Source of the DNA: VMCP01 sp964408945 | Lineage (GTDB): Bacteria > Bacteroidota > Bacteroidia > NS11-12g > UBA955 | NCBI GenBank assembly: GCA_964408945.1 | Contig: CAYPBJ010000001.1 | Coordinates: 103,027-167,026 of the forward strand | Reading direction: 5' to 3' | DNA length: 64,000 nucleotides | Part shown: positions 25,907 to 35,402 of the stretch, piece after piece | Layout: the number at the start of each line of letters is the position of its first letter | Position numbering within the stretch: the stretch's first letter is position 1 | Made by a program: the position numbers and the translations under genes | The notes under the pieces: model-generated | Told to the model about the DNA's origin: nothing | Seen by the model: the letters and a program-made list of their open reading frames with translations, nothing else | Databases searched by the model: none

Positions 25907-27908
25907 AATAATTCAACAACTCAAGTAAGCTAGATTCTAGTCTATTCCAGGGAAGGAACTGGTCTTCTAGTGATTTGGCTAAAGGGATAGGAGTGTCTAG
26001 GCTTCCGAGGCGCTTTACAGGGGCGTCTAGATGTTGGAAAGCGTTTTCAGTTATGTATGCCGAAATGTCCGAAGCTATGCTTCCGGTGAGAGTGTCTTCT
26101 GTGAGAACCAAGGCCTTATTGCAGCGCTTGACTTGTTGAATAACCGTGTCTTTGTCCCAAGGAAGGAGCGTTCGCAAGTCAATAACGGTGACGCTGAGAT
26201 TTTTCCTCTTGATAAGGTCTAGGCTTTGGTGAACTCCCCAGCCGTAAGTGATGATGCAACAATCACTGCCGAAGTCGTGAACCGAGGCCTTGCTCTCGGG
26301 AAGGGTGTAGTAGGCTGATGGGACTTCTGATTCAGTATTTCTGTATAGGAATTTATGTTCAAAGAAGAGCACCGGATTTGGGTCTTCGATGGCTCTCAAT
26401 AAAAGCCCTTTTGCATCAAAAGGATTTGACGGGTAGTAAATTTTAAGTCCCGGCACGTGGTAAAACCAAGCTTCTGTGCTTTGGCTGTGAAACGGACCGG
26501 CCTGAACGCCAGCGCCTGTGGGCATTCGAACCACGACCGATGCGGGTTGCTTCCAACGGTAATGACTTTTAGCCATATTGTTGACAATCTGATTGAAACC
26601 GCAAGTCACGAAGTCGGCAAATTGCATCTCAACCACAGATTTTGTTCCTTTGATTGAAAGTCCATAGGCGGCGCCTAAAATGCTGCTTTCGGTGATGGGA
26701 GTATTCCGCACACGGTGTCTTCCGTATTTTTCACTCAGCCCTTCTGTGGCTTTAAATGCCCCGCCGTATTCAGCGATATCTTGGCCCATAATCACCAAAT
26801 CTGGGTGTTTTTCCAGTGCCTGGTCAAGGGCGTTTTTTACAGCATCAATGAGTCTCAGTGTTGTTTTTTCTGGGGATGACCCTTCGGGTAATACCCCTTC
26901 GGGGGATGTTGATTCTGATTCTGATGCAAACGGTGCGTATAAATCAGTGAGCTCTCGGTCTAAATCTGGAATGATTTCAGGTTCGTTGAATACTTTTTCA
27001 ATGGCTAAGTTTAGGATGTCGAGTCGTTCTTTTCTGATTTTTTCAATTCCTTCGTGATCTAAAAGTCCTTCGCCAAAAAGAAAATCTTCATAATTCTTGA
27101 TGGGGTCTTTTTCTGCCCACATCTCAATGAGTTCTTTTGGTACATATTTGATGCCAGAGGCTTCTTCGTGTCCGCGCATGCGGAAGGTCATGGCCTCGAG
27201 AATGACAGGGCGAGGCCTTATTCTGATACTTTCTGCGAGATTTTTGACGGTGTTATAGACTTCTAAAATATTGTTTCCGTCTACTTTTACAGCTTCCATT
27301 CCATAGCCAATGCCTTTGTCAATGAATTGCTTGCATCGAAATTGTTCATTGCTTGGGGTAGATAATCCGTATCCGTTGTTTTCGATGAGGAAAATGACGG
27401 GTAGGTCCCACACCGCAGCTACGTTTAGTGCTTCGTGGAAATCACCTTCACTTGCCCCACCATCTCCGCTGAATACAACAGTAACAGAATTTTTTTTATT
27501 GAGTTGATCTGCTAAGGCAATACCGTTAGCCACTCCCAGCATGGCACCTAAATGACTGATCATTCCAACAATGTGGAACTCATTGGTTCCGAAGTGAAAA
27601 CTCCTATCTCTGCCTTGGGTAAATCCAGATGCTTTCCCTTGCCATTGAGCAAAGAGACGTTCATCAGGGATGTTTCGAGAAGTAAAAACGCCCAAATTTC
27701 TGTGCAAGGGTAGGATGTATTCATCTGAGTTCAATGCCATGGTGGTTCCTACAGAAATGGCTTCTTGACCGATGCCTGAAAACCATTTGCCTATTTTACC
27801 TTGCCTGAGAAGAATGAGCATTCGTTCTTCAATGATGCGGGGCGTCAATAGAGATTTATATAGGTCTATCAGTTGCTGATCACTAAGGTTTCTGCGGTTG
27901 AATTGCAT
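25905..27908 (-). CDS. 2-oxoacid dehydrogenase E1, fused alpha and beta subunits (branched-chain type)
   Basis: 667 aa. The alpha part (1-~325) has the thiamine-diphosphate motif GDGGASEGDFHEALN (~149) and the conserved IGQEAISVG; the beta part (~350-667) has GQDIAEYGGAFKATEGL and VVRMPTGAGVQAGPFHSQS. They are joined by a Ser/Pro/Glu linker with repeated PEG (~327-350). This fused form is known from Bacteroidota and is usually called branched-chain alpha-ketoacid dehydrogenase E1. It decarboxylates the 2-oxoacid and loads E2; no E2 or E3 gene is nearby. Confidence 0.92.
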   Translation of the reverse strand: MQFNRRNLSDQQLIDLYKSLLTPRIIEERMLILLRQGKIGKWFSGIGQEAISVGTTMALNSDEYILPLHRNLGVFTSRNIPDERLFAQWQGKASGFTQGRDRSFHFGTNEFHIVGMISHLGAMLGVANGIALADQLNKKNSVTVVFSGDGGASEGDFHEALNVAAVWDLPVIFLIENNGYGLSTPSNEQFRCKQFIDKGIGYGMEAVKVDGNNILEVYNTVKNLAESIRIRPRPVILEAMTFRMRGHEEASGIKYVPKELIEMWAEKDPIKNYEDFLFGEGLLDHEGIEKIRKERLDILNLAIEKVFNEPEIIPDLDRELTDLYAPFASESESTSPEGVLPEGSSPEKTTLRLIDAVKNALDQALEKHPDLVIMGQDIAEYGGAFKATEGLSEKYGRHRVRNTPITESSILGAAYGLSIKGTKSVVEMQFADFVTCGFNQIVNNMAKSHYRWKQPASVVVRMPTGAGVQAGPFHSQSTEAWFYHVPGLKIYYPSNPFDAKGLLLRAIEDPNPVLFFEHKFLYRNTESEVPSAYYTLPESKASVHDFGSDCCIITYGWGVHQSLDLIKRKNLSVTVIDLRTLLPWDKDTVIQQVKRCNKALVLTEDTLTGSIASDISAYITENAFQHLDAPVKRLGSLDTPIPLAKSLEDQFLPWNRLESSLLELLNY

Positions 27909-27941
27909 GTTTGGAAGATTTTAAACGAATATAAATTGCGA

Positions 27942-29105
27942 TTAAAATACGAAATTTAACGATGTGTTATACAATATTCCTCTTGTGTTTCGATTTTCAA
28001 TACTTAAAGGAAGGTAGTATGCTGCTCTAGTGTCAAGTAAAACGTGTTTGGATTTGAACAATTCAACTCCTATGCTTAAACTGCTGATGGGCATGGATTT
28101 TAATTTAGCATCATCGTATTGATTGGGAATTGAAAGTCCAACGGTATATCCTGAATAAAGATTCAAAGATTTACGTCTACCACGGCCGAAATGTTTGGTG
28201 TAAAAGTCTTGTCCGAATTGAACGTTGAAGAATTCATTTTTAACGGAAGATAGTCTAGGGTCTTGGTTGATTTCGGAGGATGAATAAGGGTTAACAGGTT
28301 TTAATACGCCAAGTTCAACGTAACTTTTTCCGCGGGTGAACATGTATTTTAGGTTCATCCCGGCATAGGCGCCGTGTGATGTGCCGTATTTTGGATTTTC
28401 AACGGTAAGATATGAATATGATACTCCAGGCATATTGACCCATGAAATTTTTTGTCTACGCCCGTCAGGCATAGTTATTTCATCATACAGTGTAAGTGAC
28501 AATTTTGCCATGTTCTGGCCTTTTTTTAATGAGTTTAACAGAATTGTTTGTTCATCTATGTAATTTTCAAAAGTTGAGATATTGTCTTTCAATTGATTGA
28601 TGTTTCTTTGGATGTTTCTGAGCGATTCTTCTAAAACCTTCACGCCAATAGTGCTATCCATTTGAGTTAAGTCGAAGGCAATTCTTTCATCATTTATTTG
28701 AGATTGTGCTTTAAAAAGCTCTTTTTTCTTTAGTTCAATGATTCTCTCTACTTTTTCAATTTCCATTTCAAGGTTTTGGGATTCCACATTTGAGGAAGAT
28801 ACCACGCCTAGCGGAATCAAAATACTATCAATGCTCAGTAGTTGGTTTAAAGGAATTTCAAGTTCAAATGAAGCTTCATACAGCGTGGTATTTTGTTTAA
28901 GGAGCTTAAACTCTGGTCGCTTTACCAATTCAATGGCTTTCTGAAGAGAAGAGTTGTATTTTAAACAATACAGTCTGATTTCCTTGGTAGCTGCATAACG
29001 GTTGTTATTGTAATATTGGGCATGAGATTTAGGATAGAAATAAAAGCATCCTAAAATAGTCAAGATGCAGAATTTCAATGAAATAGATAAAGTGTTATTG
29101 CTCAT
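27942..29105 (-). CDS. Unrecognised secreted protein, coiled coil plus predicted beta-barrel
   Basis: 387 aa, not recognised. Hydrophobic N-terminus with a signal-like segment ending SHAQ (about residue 30), a beta-rich part with a DUF4349-like feel (TTLYEASFELEIPLNQLLSIDSI), a long coiled coil (~115-195, NLEMEIEKVERIIELKKKELF), then a barrel-like C-terminus (AGMNLKYMFTRGKSYVELGV ... LLDTRAAYYLPL ... NTSLNFVF). The sum suggests a periplasmic/outer-membrane protein. It is 33 bp upstream of the E1 fusion gene and divergent from the sigma factor gene (64 bp). A role cannot be assigned. Confidence 0.55.
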   Translation of the reverse strand: MSNNTLSISLKFCILTILGCFYFYPKSHAQYYNNNRYAATKEIRLYCLKYNSSLQKAIELVKRPEFKLLKQNTTLYEASFELEIPLNQLLSIDSILIPLGVVSSSNVESQNLEMEIEKVERIIELKKKELFKAQSQINDERIAFDLTQMDSTIGVKVLEESLRNIQRNINQLKDNISTFENYIDEQTILLNSLKKGQNMAKLSLTLYDEITMPDGRRQKISWVNMPGVSYSYLTVENPKYGTSHGAYAGMNLKYMFTRGKSYVELGVLKPVNPYSSSEINQDPRLSSVKNEFFNVQFGQDFYTKHFGRGRRKSLNLYSGYTVGLSIPNQYDDAKLKSMPISSLSIGVELFKSKHVLLDTRAAYYLPLSIENRNTRGILYNTSLNFVF

Positions 29106-29169
29106 TGCAACAAATTTTACAAAATTTCTGCAACCTTTTTCCTATTGTGCGTCATAAATCTGAAACTAC

Positions 29170-29706
29170 TTGTTAACACATGAGCAAATCATAAAGGGCT
29201 GTATCAAGAATGATCGAAAAGTGCAAAAAGAACTTTTTGAGCGTTTCAGTCCTAAAATGTATGGTTATTGCCTTCGTTACTCGGAAAATGCAGCAGATGC
29301 TCAAGATGTTTTACAAGAAGGTTTCATCAAGGTCTTTGAAAAAATTAGCTCTCTAAAAAACCCAGATCAACTAGAAGGGTGGATGTCTCGAATCTTTATC
29401 AACTTGGCAATCAGTAGGTTTCGAAAAAATAAAATCGCACCTAATATGATTAGCACAGATGAAATTGATGTAGCAGACGAAGCACCTTCAGAAGAAATGA
29501 AAGAACTTACACCTACTGAAGTACTTAGTAAAATGCAAGAACTTCCAGAGTTGTATAGAACAGTTTTGAATTTGTATGCAATTGATGGTCATTCTCACCG
29601 AGAAATTTCTCAAATGTTAGACATCACTGAAACCAATTCAAAAAGTATTCTCAGTAGATCTCGGAAAATGTTAAGAGAATTAATTTCAACAAGTCCCAAT
29701 AAATAA
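29170..29706 (+). CDS. ECF-type RNA polymerase sigma-70 factor
   Basis: 178 aa. TTG at 29170 is the first possible start because TGA lies in frame at 29161. Region 2 is YGYCLRYSENAADAQDVLQEGFIKVFEKI; region 4 is YRTVLNLYAIDGHSHREISQMLDIT with the helix-turn-helix. These factors redirect RNA polymerase to a small regulon and are controlled by a membrane anti-sigma factor; the next gene is the candidate. Confidence 0.9.
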   Translation: MLTHEQIIKGCIKNDRKVQKELFERFSPKMYGYCLRYSENAADAQDVLQEGFIKVFEKISSLKNPDQLEGWMSRIFINLAISRFRKNKIAPNMISTDEIDVADEAPSEEMKELTPTEVLSKMQELPELYRTVLNLYAIDGHSHREISQMLDITETNSKSILSRSRKMLRELISTSPNK

Positions 29707-29719
29707 AAAGTACAAGATT

Positions 29720-30994
29720 CTGGAAAACAAGGTTTTAAATATCGATCAACAACTAGCAGAGAAGTTTAATCACTTTATTGCAGACGTACCTGCGTTTTCG
29801 TGGGATGTAGTTGAGTCGAATTTAGATCGCAAGGATTCTAGACGTAAAGCGATAGTTTGGTCATCGGTGGCTACAGTTGTTCTCATGGCGGTATCGGGGA
29901 TGTTGTTTTTTGGCATTCCTGCTACCGAGATGAATGAGGTTCAACAAAAGTTTGTAATTACACCGAGTACAGGTCCCCAGGAAACTCAAAAAGCACAAGC
30001 AGAGAGCAGCAACACTGTTCGAACAGATCGTCATAGCCAAGAAGTTTTGCAGTTGTCACGCACAAACTCCTTAGAAGGAAAAATTTCAAAAACTCCTGAA
30101 GTTAAGCAACCATCCATTGCATTAACTTCAGGAGTTGTTTTGGAAGAGGCATTGGCTCAGAAGTCGTTATTGACGAATGATTTGAATTTAAATAGCAAGC
30201 AATTGACTTCGTTTGAATTAGGTTCATGGATATTGAAATTTACTGATTTTACAGCTCCTACCAAGTATTTGCGCAAGCAAAATGTTTCACCTTGGGCATT
30301 TGAAGTTGGATATGATCAAAACCAAACGCAATTCAATTATCAGGTATCATCTGCTCAACAGAAATACGTACACAAGAATTATTTAAACAGAATGCGTGAA
30401 GGGGAATTTTCTCTTTCTGCGCCCCAATTTCATACGGCACTCCGATACGATTTAAATGACCGTTGGCATGCTTCTATTGGATTGGGATTTGCTCAAACCA
30501 AGACTTCTCAGAATTTTAATTTTAGAGATAGTGTTCCGGTCAGTGTTGGACAAGGACAAGAGGCTGATGCCTTTGGAAATTATCCGATCTTTGGATATGC
30601 AGGTTTGGGACAGCAAGTTAATTACGACGGTGTGCAAACCATCAATATGGTTTCAATCCCCATAAACATTGGATACAACTATCCACTCAATAGATTATGG
30701 TCTGTCACGGCAGAGGGTTCGGCTAGGTATAATTTGATATCTGGAAGTATTGGTAAAACGTTGAATTATCACACTCTTGAGTTGATGAACGCCGATCAAC
30801 AGGTTTATAGAAATAGTATTGTTACCGCTAGGGTAGCAGCAGGTGTTGAGCGAAGACTTGGATTAAAGAAATGGTTTGGTGTTCGATTGAATACTCAAGG
30901 TAGCATTACTCCGCTGTTCAAACAAGATGCGGCTGTTCAAAATCGCGGTTGGTCTGTTGGTTTGTCAGCTTACTATTATTGGAAATTATTTTAA
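29720..30994 (+). CDS. Predicted membrane regulator (anti-sigma-like N-terminus) with C-terminal beta-barrel
   Basis: The frame is open from 29684 but has no ATG, GTG or TTG before GTG at 29867, which lies inside the membrane helix. The upstream codons still read as real protein: LAEKFNHFIADVPAFSWDVVESNLDRKDSRRKA, the pattern seen in Bacteroidota anti-sigma-like cytosolic tails (F-x-W-x-x-V-E-x-x-L). I therefore place the start at CTG 29720 or ATT 29717, giving ~424 aa: cytosolic 1-45, one membrane helix (~50-70), a Gln/Ser-rich periplasmic linker, and a barrel-like domain (WAFEVGYDQNQTQFNY ... HASIGLGFAQTK ... WSVGLSAYYYWKLF). It begins 13 nt after the sigma stop. The start is uncertain, the open frame is not. 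Confidence 0.6.
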   Translation: MENKVLNIDQQLAEKFNHFIADVPAFSWDVVESNLDRKDSRRKAIVWSSVATVVLMAVSGMLFFGIPATEMNEVQQKFVITPSTGPQETQKAQAESSNTVRTDRHSQEVLQLSRTNSLEGKISKTPEVKQPSIALTSGVVLEEALAQKSLLTNDLNLNSKQLTSFELGSWILKFTDFTAPTKYLRKQNVSPWAFEVGYDQNQTQFNYQVSSAQQKYVHKNYLNRMREGEFSLSAPQFHTALRYDLNDRWHASIGLGFAQTKTSQNFNFRDSVPVSVGQGQEADAFGNYPIFGYAGLGQQVNYDGVQTINMVSIPINIGYNYPLNRLWSVTAEGSARYNLISGSIGKTLNYHTLELMNADQQVYRNSIVTARVAAGVERRLGLKKWFGVRLNTQGSITPLFKQDAAVQNRGWSVGLSAYYYWKLF

Positions 30995-31042
30995 GGCAAA
31001 ACAGTGACTACATTTTCAAACATATCGCTTAACTTGCAGGGA

Positions 31043-33478
31043 ATGAAGAGACTGACCCTCGGTTTGATCACTGTTTTACTTGCGAATTTCGTGAGTGCAC
31101 AGGTATTGCAGCCGTTGGGTACGGGTTTACCTGGAAAGGTAGTTGCTTCATACGCTACTGAAAAAGAGTTTTTTGCTCTCTATGAGGATGTAGAAACTGC
31201 ACAGCCGAATGATTATACATTGGCTCGCTGGAACGGTGTTTTTTGGCAGTTATATCCGGGATTAGAAACTCCTGAACCAGTAGAGGTTACAGAGGGTGTA
31301 TACAACTTTCACTCTATTGTACTTTACAAGAATACCATTTACGTAGGTGCATACATTGCTAACGCTTCCAAAGACGCAGAGGTACCTGTATCGCATTTGT
31401 ATAAATGGAGCGAGTCCAAACAAAGCTGGGTTCCTGAAATTGGCGTGGTAGATACCCGAAACAACGGTATTGTATCTATGTCTGTTTTTGATGATAAATT
31501 GATGATTGCTGGACAATTTGAATCTACAGTTGCGGGCAAGAGTATTCAGAATATTGCTGTATTTAATGGTAGTCAGTGGGATTACATGGGTACCAGCGAC
31601 ATGGTTCAAGGAGCAAATGGGTTGATTCGTACGCTGCAGCCATTGGGAAATAGATTGTATATGGCGGGTAATTTTTCGACATTTGCGGGTGGTTCAACTG
31701 GAAACATTGCTTATTTTACAGCCGCCAATGGAGGTTGGGGTGGAATAGGAAGTCCATTCACAGGTGAAATCCTAGATATGGCCACATACAATGGAAGTTT
31801 GGCTGTTCTTGGTACCCATTCCAACGGTACACGAGAGGTTCGAATTTTTAAAGGAACTTGGTCTTCGGCAATAGACTTTACGGGGTTTTCTACTGCAAAC
31901 ATTAAAAGTATTGCAGGAGCTGGTGATAATTTGGTTTTGGCAGGTGATTTTGTGAAAGACGGCAATGGTTCCTCTTTGTTGGTATATGATGGTACTCAAC
32001 TTTCATTTACCGGAAATAGGTTAACTGGGCAGTTTAGCCTAGGTCAAAGGGGGAGTGAAGCTTTTGTTTGGGGAGATTTCAAAGAGTTAAACACAGATAT
32101 TAGGTACTTTTCTACCATTGTATTCGCAACGGGTAATTTATACGGCGACTTATACTTTGATCTTGATGGTGACTGCATCAAAGACATTAATGAAATAGGT
32201 ATTCCTGAAAGTATTATTAGAGTTATTCGCAAGTCTGACAAGCAGCAGTTTTTTACAGTAACTGATAAAAATGGGCACTTCACATTGTCATTACCAGAAG
32301 GTGATTATACCGTAGAGCACATGTCTCGAAGACATATGTACAGTATTTGTAACGGAAACTATGCGACACAAGTCAGAAATGGTAAATATTCTTCTGTGAG
32401 TTTGGGAGAATACATGAGTCCAACCACAAAAGATTTGGAAGTAGCTTTGAATCCAATTTATCCTGCAGAATTGAAAGCAGGTGATACTGTTCGGGCATTG
32501 TTGGTTATAAAAAATCACGGAGCACAAAAGGTTAACAGCACTATTCACGTGGCTCATGATTTGCCATTGGCCGATTTTGAATCATTCCCAGAAGCAGATA
32601 ACTATGATGGGATTGAAGCAACGTACTCACTTTCTAATTTAGAACCCTTTGAAACTCGTTCAATTGTATTAAAGTATAAAATTCCGCATACTGCCACTGC
32701 TGAAAGCCGGTTTGGTTTGTATGTGAAAACAGGTTCCTTGTCAGCTCAAAACGACGCCTATCAAAATGACAATTTTGATACCACCAAATTGAGTATTGGT
32801 AAGCGAGGTAATGGGGCGAATTCAGTTGAAAAAGTGGCTGACTTTGGTTCTACAGTTGATTACAGAACCAAAACATGGCTATACACAGTGAATTTTAGAA
32901 ACACGGGAAGTTCATTTGTAAAGAAGGCTGTAATGATTGATACATTGTCAACACAGCTACCCTTACAAAGAATTTTGTTGAAATCATTCTATCCGGTGAA
33001 AGCCCATTATAGTATTCAAAAGGGGCGTATTTTAGTTGTGACATTTGATCCTGCTGACTTGAAAACGTATGAGAGCAGTCCAACGCAATCTACTGGGTGG
33101 GTTCAATATCAATTAGATTTTTACGAACAGATGGGTGTAAAAACTCAAGTAGATAATATTGCATACATGAATTTTGACTCAAAATGGGTAGGGGCATCTG
33201 AAAACTGTCAAGTGATGGTTATTGATGGTTCTATGTCTGTTGATAAGGGTCTAAATAAAAATGGTTTGAAAGTATATCCTAATCCTGTAAAATCTGCATT
33301 GTCTGTTGAATGGTTGCAGAGAGAGTTGGGTCAAGAATATCAAATCTTGGATATGACAGGTAGAGTGGTACTAGTGGGAACTGTTGGAGAGGGCAGCGTA
33401 AATGTTGTTGGTTTGAATTCAGGTATTTATTTGCTCAATACTCTTTCAAGCAGTACGAGATTCCAAGTATTGAAATAA
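31043..33478 (+). CDS. Large T9SS-secreted surface protein (propeller-like, SdrD B-like and T9SS domains)
   Basis: 811 aa from ATG at 31043 (MKRLTLGLITVLLANFVSAQ, a signal peptide); GTG at 31004 is too early. Residues ~20-370 are a repeated propeller-like region (ALYEDVETAQPND, IAVFNGSQWDYMG, NIAYFTAANGGWGGIG). At ~375-450 an SdrD B-like segment (GDLYFDLDGDCIKDINEIGIPE) appears, then a DUF11-like beta-sandwich to ~720. The last ~75 residues are a T9SS type A sorting domain (LKVYPNPVKSALSVEW ... LNSGIYLL). Position after the sigma and regulator genes makes it a candidate member of that regulon. Its end overlaps meaB by 33 bp. Confidence 0.8.
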   Translation: MKRLTLGLITVLLANFVSAQVLQPLGTGLPGKVVASYATEKEFFALYEDVETAQPNDYTLARWNGVFWQLYPGLETPEPVEVTEGVYNFHSIVLYKNTIYVGAYIANASKDAEVPVSHLYKWSESKQSWVPEIGVVDTRNNGIVSMSVFDDKLMIAGQFESTVAGKSIQNIAVFNGSQWDYMGTSDMVQGANGLIRTLQPLGNRLYMAGNFSTFAGGSTGNIAYFTAANGGWGGIGSPFTGEILDMATYNGSLAVLGTHSNGTREVRIFKGTWSSAIDFTGFSTANIKSIAGAGDNLVLAGDFVKDGNGSSLLVYDGTQLSFTGNRLTGQFSLGQRGSEAFVWGDFKELNTDIRYFSTIVFATGNLYGDLYFDLDGDCIKDINEIGIPESIIRVIRKSDKQQFFTVTDKNGHFTLSLPEGDYTVEHMSRRHMYSICNGNYATQVRNGKYSSVSLGEYMSPTTKDLEVALNPIYPAELKAGDTVRALLVIKNHGAQKVNSTIHVAHDLPLADFESFPEADNYDGIEATYSLSNLEPFETRSIVLKYKIPHTATAESRFGLYVKTGSLSAQNDAYQNDNFDTTKLSIGKRGNGANSVEKVADFGSTVDYRTKTWLYTVNFRNTGSSFVKKAVMIDTLSTQLPLQRILLKSFYPVKAHYSIQKGRILVVTFDPADLKTYESSPTQSTGWVQYQLDFYEQMGVKTQVDNIAYMNFDSKWVGASENCQVMVIDGSMSVDKGLNKNGLKVYPNPVKSALSVEWLQRELGQEYQILDMTGRVVLVGTVGEGSVNVVGLNSGIYLLNTLSSSTRFQVLK

Positions 33479-34342
33479 ATTAAAATTACCCTTTTTTAGT
33501 TCCATCTCAATCTCGCTTTGAAGCAATTGAATGGATACATCAATCATTCTATTTCGCTGAATGATTTTATATGCTTTTTCTGCAAACAAGTGCTTTTTAC
33601 GTGAGTTCTGTTGGTTGACAGTCTCGTGTTTGGAAATGGCCTCTGCTAGGCTAGAGACTCCTTCATTTTGCATTGCTTGAGTTAAAACAACTGGACATTC
33701 CCACAATTCATTGGCACGAATATGTGCCAATTTCTTTAGGTATGAGGCAAATGCGGCTGCACCGTCTCTATCAGATTTATTTACCACAAAAATATCGGCT
33801 ATTTCCATGATCCCGCTTTTGAGTGTTTGAATTTCATCGCCACTTTCCGGCACTGAAACTACAATAGTGGTATCGGCCAATCCAGCAATTTCTATTTCAC
33901 TTTGACCAACCCCTACGGTTTCGATGATGATGCGATCAAAGGGGGCATACTTCAGAACTTCTACCATTTCAATAATGCTAGCAGATAGTCCGCCAAGTGA
34001 TCCTCTAGATGAAACACTTCGAATGTATACATTGGGATTTAAAAAGAGCGATTGCATTCTCAATCTGTCACCAAGGAGTGAACCGAAGTTGAAAGCACTG
34101 CTTGGATCTACAGCTAGAATGGCAATTTTGTGATTCTTTTCTGCCCAGTAATTTACCAACGCATTAACCAATGTGGATTTACCTGCACCTGGAGGGCCGG
34201 TAATACCAATGACGGGTGTGTTTCCGTTCATTTGTTTAAGAAGACTCAAAGCGTTGGGGTGCTGGTTTTCTACCCAAGATAAAGCGCGAGCAATATGAAG
34301 CTCGTTGCCTATTTTGATTTGTGGCAGTTCAGGAATCAGCAT
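33446..34342 (-). CDS. meaB: MeaB/ArgK-family GTPase (methylmalonyl-CoA mutase chaperone)
   Basis: 298 aa. P-loop GITGPPGAGKSTLVNAL near residue 45, switch DPSSAFNFGSLLGDR, ETVGVGQSEIEIAGLADT (G3) and VVNKSDRDGA (G4) are all typical of the G3E-family MeaB. It gates cobalamin cofactor delivery to, and protection of, methylmalonyl-CoA mutase. No mutase gene is in the window. Shares a 16-bp gap with tsaD upstream on the same strand. Confidence 0.92.
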   Translation of the reverse strand: MLIPELPQIKIGNELHIARALSWVENQHPNALSLLKQMNGNTPVIGITGPPGAGKSTLVNALVNYWAEKNHKIAILAVDPSSAFNFGSLLGDRLRMQSLFLNPNVYIRSVSSRGSLGGLSASIIEMVEVLKYAPFDRIIIETVGVGQSEIEIAGLADTTIVVSVPESGDEIQTLKSGIMEIADIFVVNKSDRDGAAAFASYLKKLAHIRANELWECPVVLTQAMQNEGVSSLAEAISKHETVNQQNSRKKHLFAEKAYKIIQRNRMIDVSIQLLQSEIEMELKKGNFNLFQYLESRTA

Positions 34343-34358
34343 GGTTCAAATATACGGT

Positions 34359-35360
34359 TCAACTCCGAGTGTATGGTAAGTCTGATATTTTTAGGTGGCT
34401 GCCTGACTGATGCAAAAAGCTACCAGCAATGGCAATCATTGCCGCATTATCTGTGCAATATTCAAATTTTGGGATGTACGATGGGATATTATATTTTAAA
34501 GCAATTTTTGCAAATTCTGCTCGCAAAGGTTGGTTTGCTGACACCCCACCAACCAGCCCAATGGACTTGGGATTAAATTGTTTGATTCCTTTGGTCAATC
34601 GTTTACAGAGCATATCAATCAAACATTTTTGATATGATGCACAAACAGATGAAATTTCTTGTTCTAAGAACAGAGTATTATTTTCAATTTGTTTCCGAAG
34701 AAAATACAAAAGTGAAGTTTTAATTCCCGAGAAACTAAAATCTAAATTCTGGGTTTGGCTATCTGGAAATGAATAGGTGTTTGGGTTTCCGTTTTCGGCT
34801 AATTTTGAGATGATGGGTCCGCCAGGATAACCTAAGTTCATCAGTTTTGCACCCTTGTCGAAGGCTTCTCCAACTGCATCATCAATGGTGTTACCCACTA
34901 TGTTCATTTGATGGAAAGATTCAACCATAATCAATTGTGTATGTCCTCCGGAGACCAACAAACAGAGCATAGGAAATTCAATTTGATGATCAATGAAAAG
35001 GGCTGCGACATGTGCTTGAAGATGATTTACGCCAATGAGGGGTTTGTTAAGGGCAATAGAAAGTCCTTTGGCTGTATTCAGACCAACAATCAAGGAACCC
35101 ATCAGTCCAGGCCCTTGTGTCACGGCAATTGCGTCAATGTTTTGGAGGGACATATTGGCAATTTTCAGTGCTTCATCAATTACTGGAATGATGTTACTTT
35201 GATGCGCACGAGAAGCCAATTCAGGCACTACGCCACCGTATTTTCGATGAACGTCTTGAGTGGCCATAAGATTTGACAGTATGACACCGTTATGAATCAC
35301 AGCTGCTGCGGTATCGTCGCAACTGCTTTCAATGCCCAATATAGTGGAGTTGTGGCTCAT
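34359..35360 (-). CDS. tsaD: tRNA N6-adenosine threonylcarbamoyltransferase TsaD
   Basis: 333 aa. The metal-binding HLQAH (His113, His117), the N-terminal ILGIESSCDDTAAAV, VTQGPGLMGSLIVGL, LLVSGGHTQL and C-terminal FCTDNAAMIA-type block (FEYCTDNAAMIAIAG) identify the universal t6A enzyme. With TsaB and TsaE it transfers threonylcarbamoyl to A37 of ANN-reading tRNAs; MtaB (7088-8398) then methylthiolates the product. Divergent from tamB with 42 bp between starts, an arrangement common in Bacteroidota. Confidence 0.96.
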   Translation of the reverse strand: MSHNSTILGIESSCDDTAAAVIHNGVILSNLMATQDVHRKYGGVVPELASRAHQSNIIPVIDEALKIANMSLQNIDAIAVTQGPGLMGSLIVGLNTAKGLSIALNKPLIGVNHLQAHVAALFIDHQIEFPMLCLLVSGGHTQLIMVESFHQMNIVGNTIDDAVGEAFDKGAKLMNLGYPGGPIISKLAENGNPNTYSFPDSQTQNLDFSFSGIKTSLLYFLRKQIENNTLFLEQEISSVCASYQKCLIDMLCKRLTKGIKQFNPKSIGLVGGVSANQPLRAEFAKIALKYNIPSYIPKFEYCTDNAAMIAIAGSFLHQSGSHLKISDLPYTRS

Positions 35361-35388
35361 AGGTGGATTCGCGTGTAGTATAAAAAAA

Positions 35389-35396
35389 TATCTTTG
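35389..35396 (+). promoter_or_regulatory. -7 element (TATCTTTG) for tamB
   Basis: TATCTTTG overlaps the TTG at 35394, so that codon cannot be the start. TTG at 35403 is 6 nt downstream. The -33 box is not clear. Confidence 0.5.
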
Positions 35397-35402
35397 AGGG
35401 AT

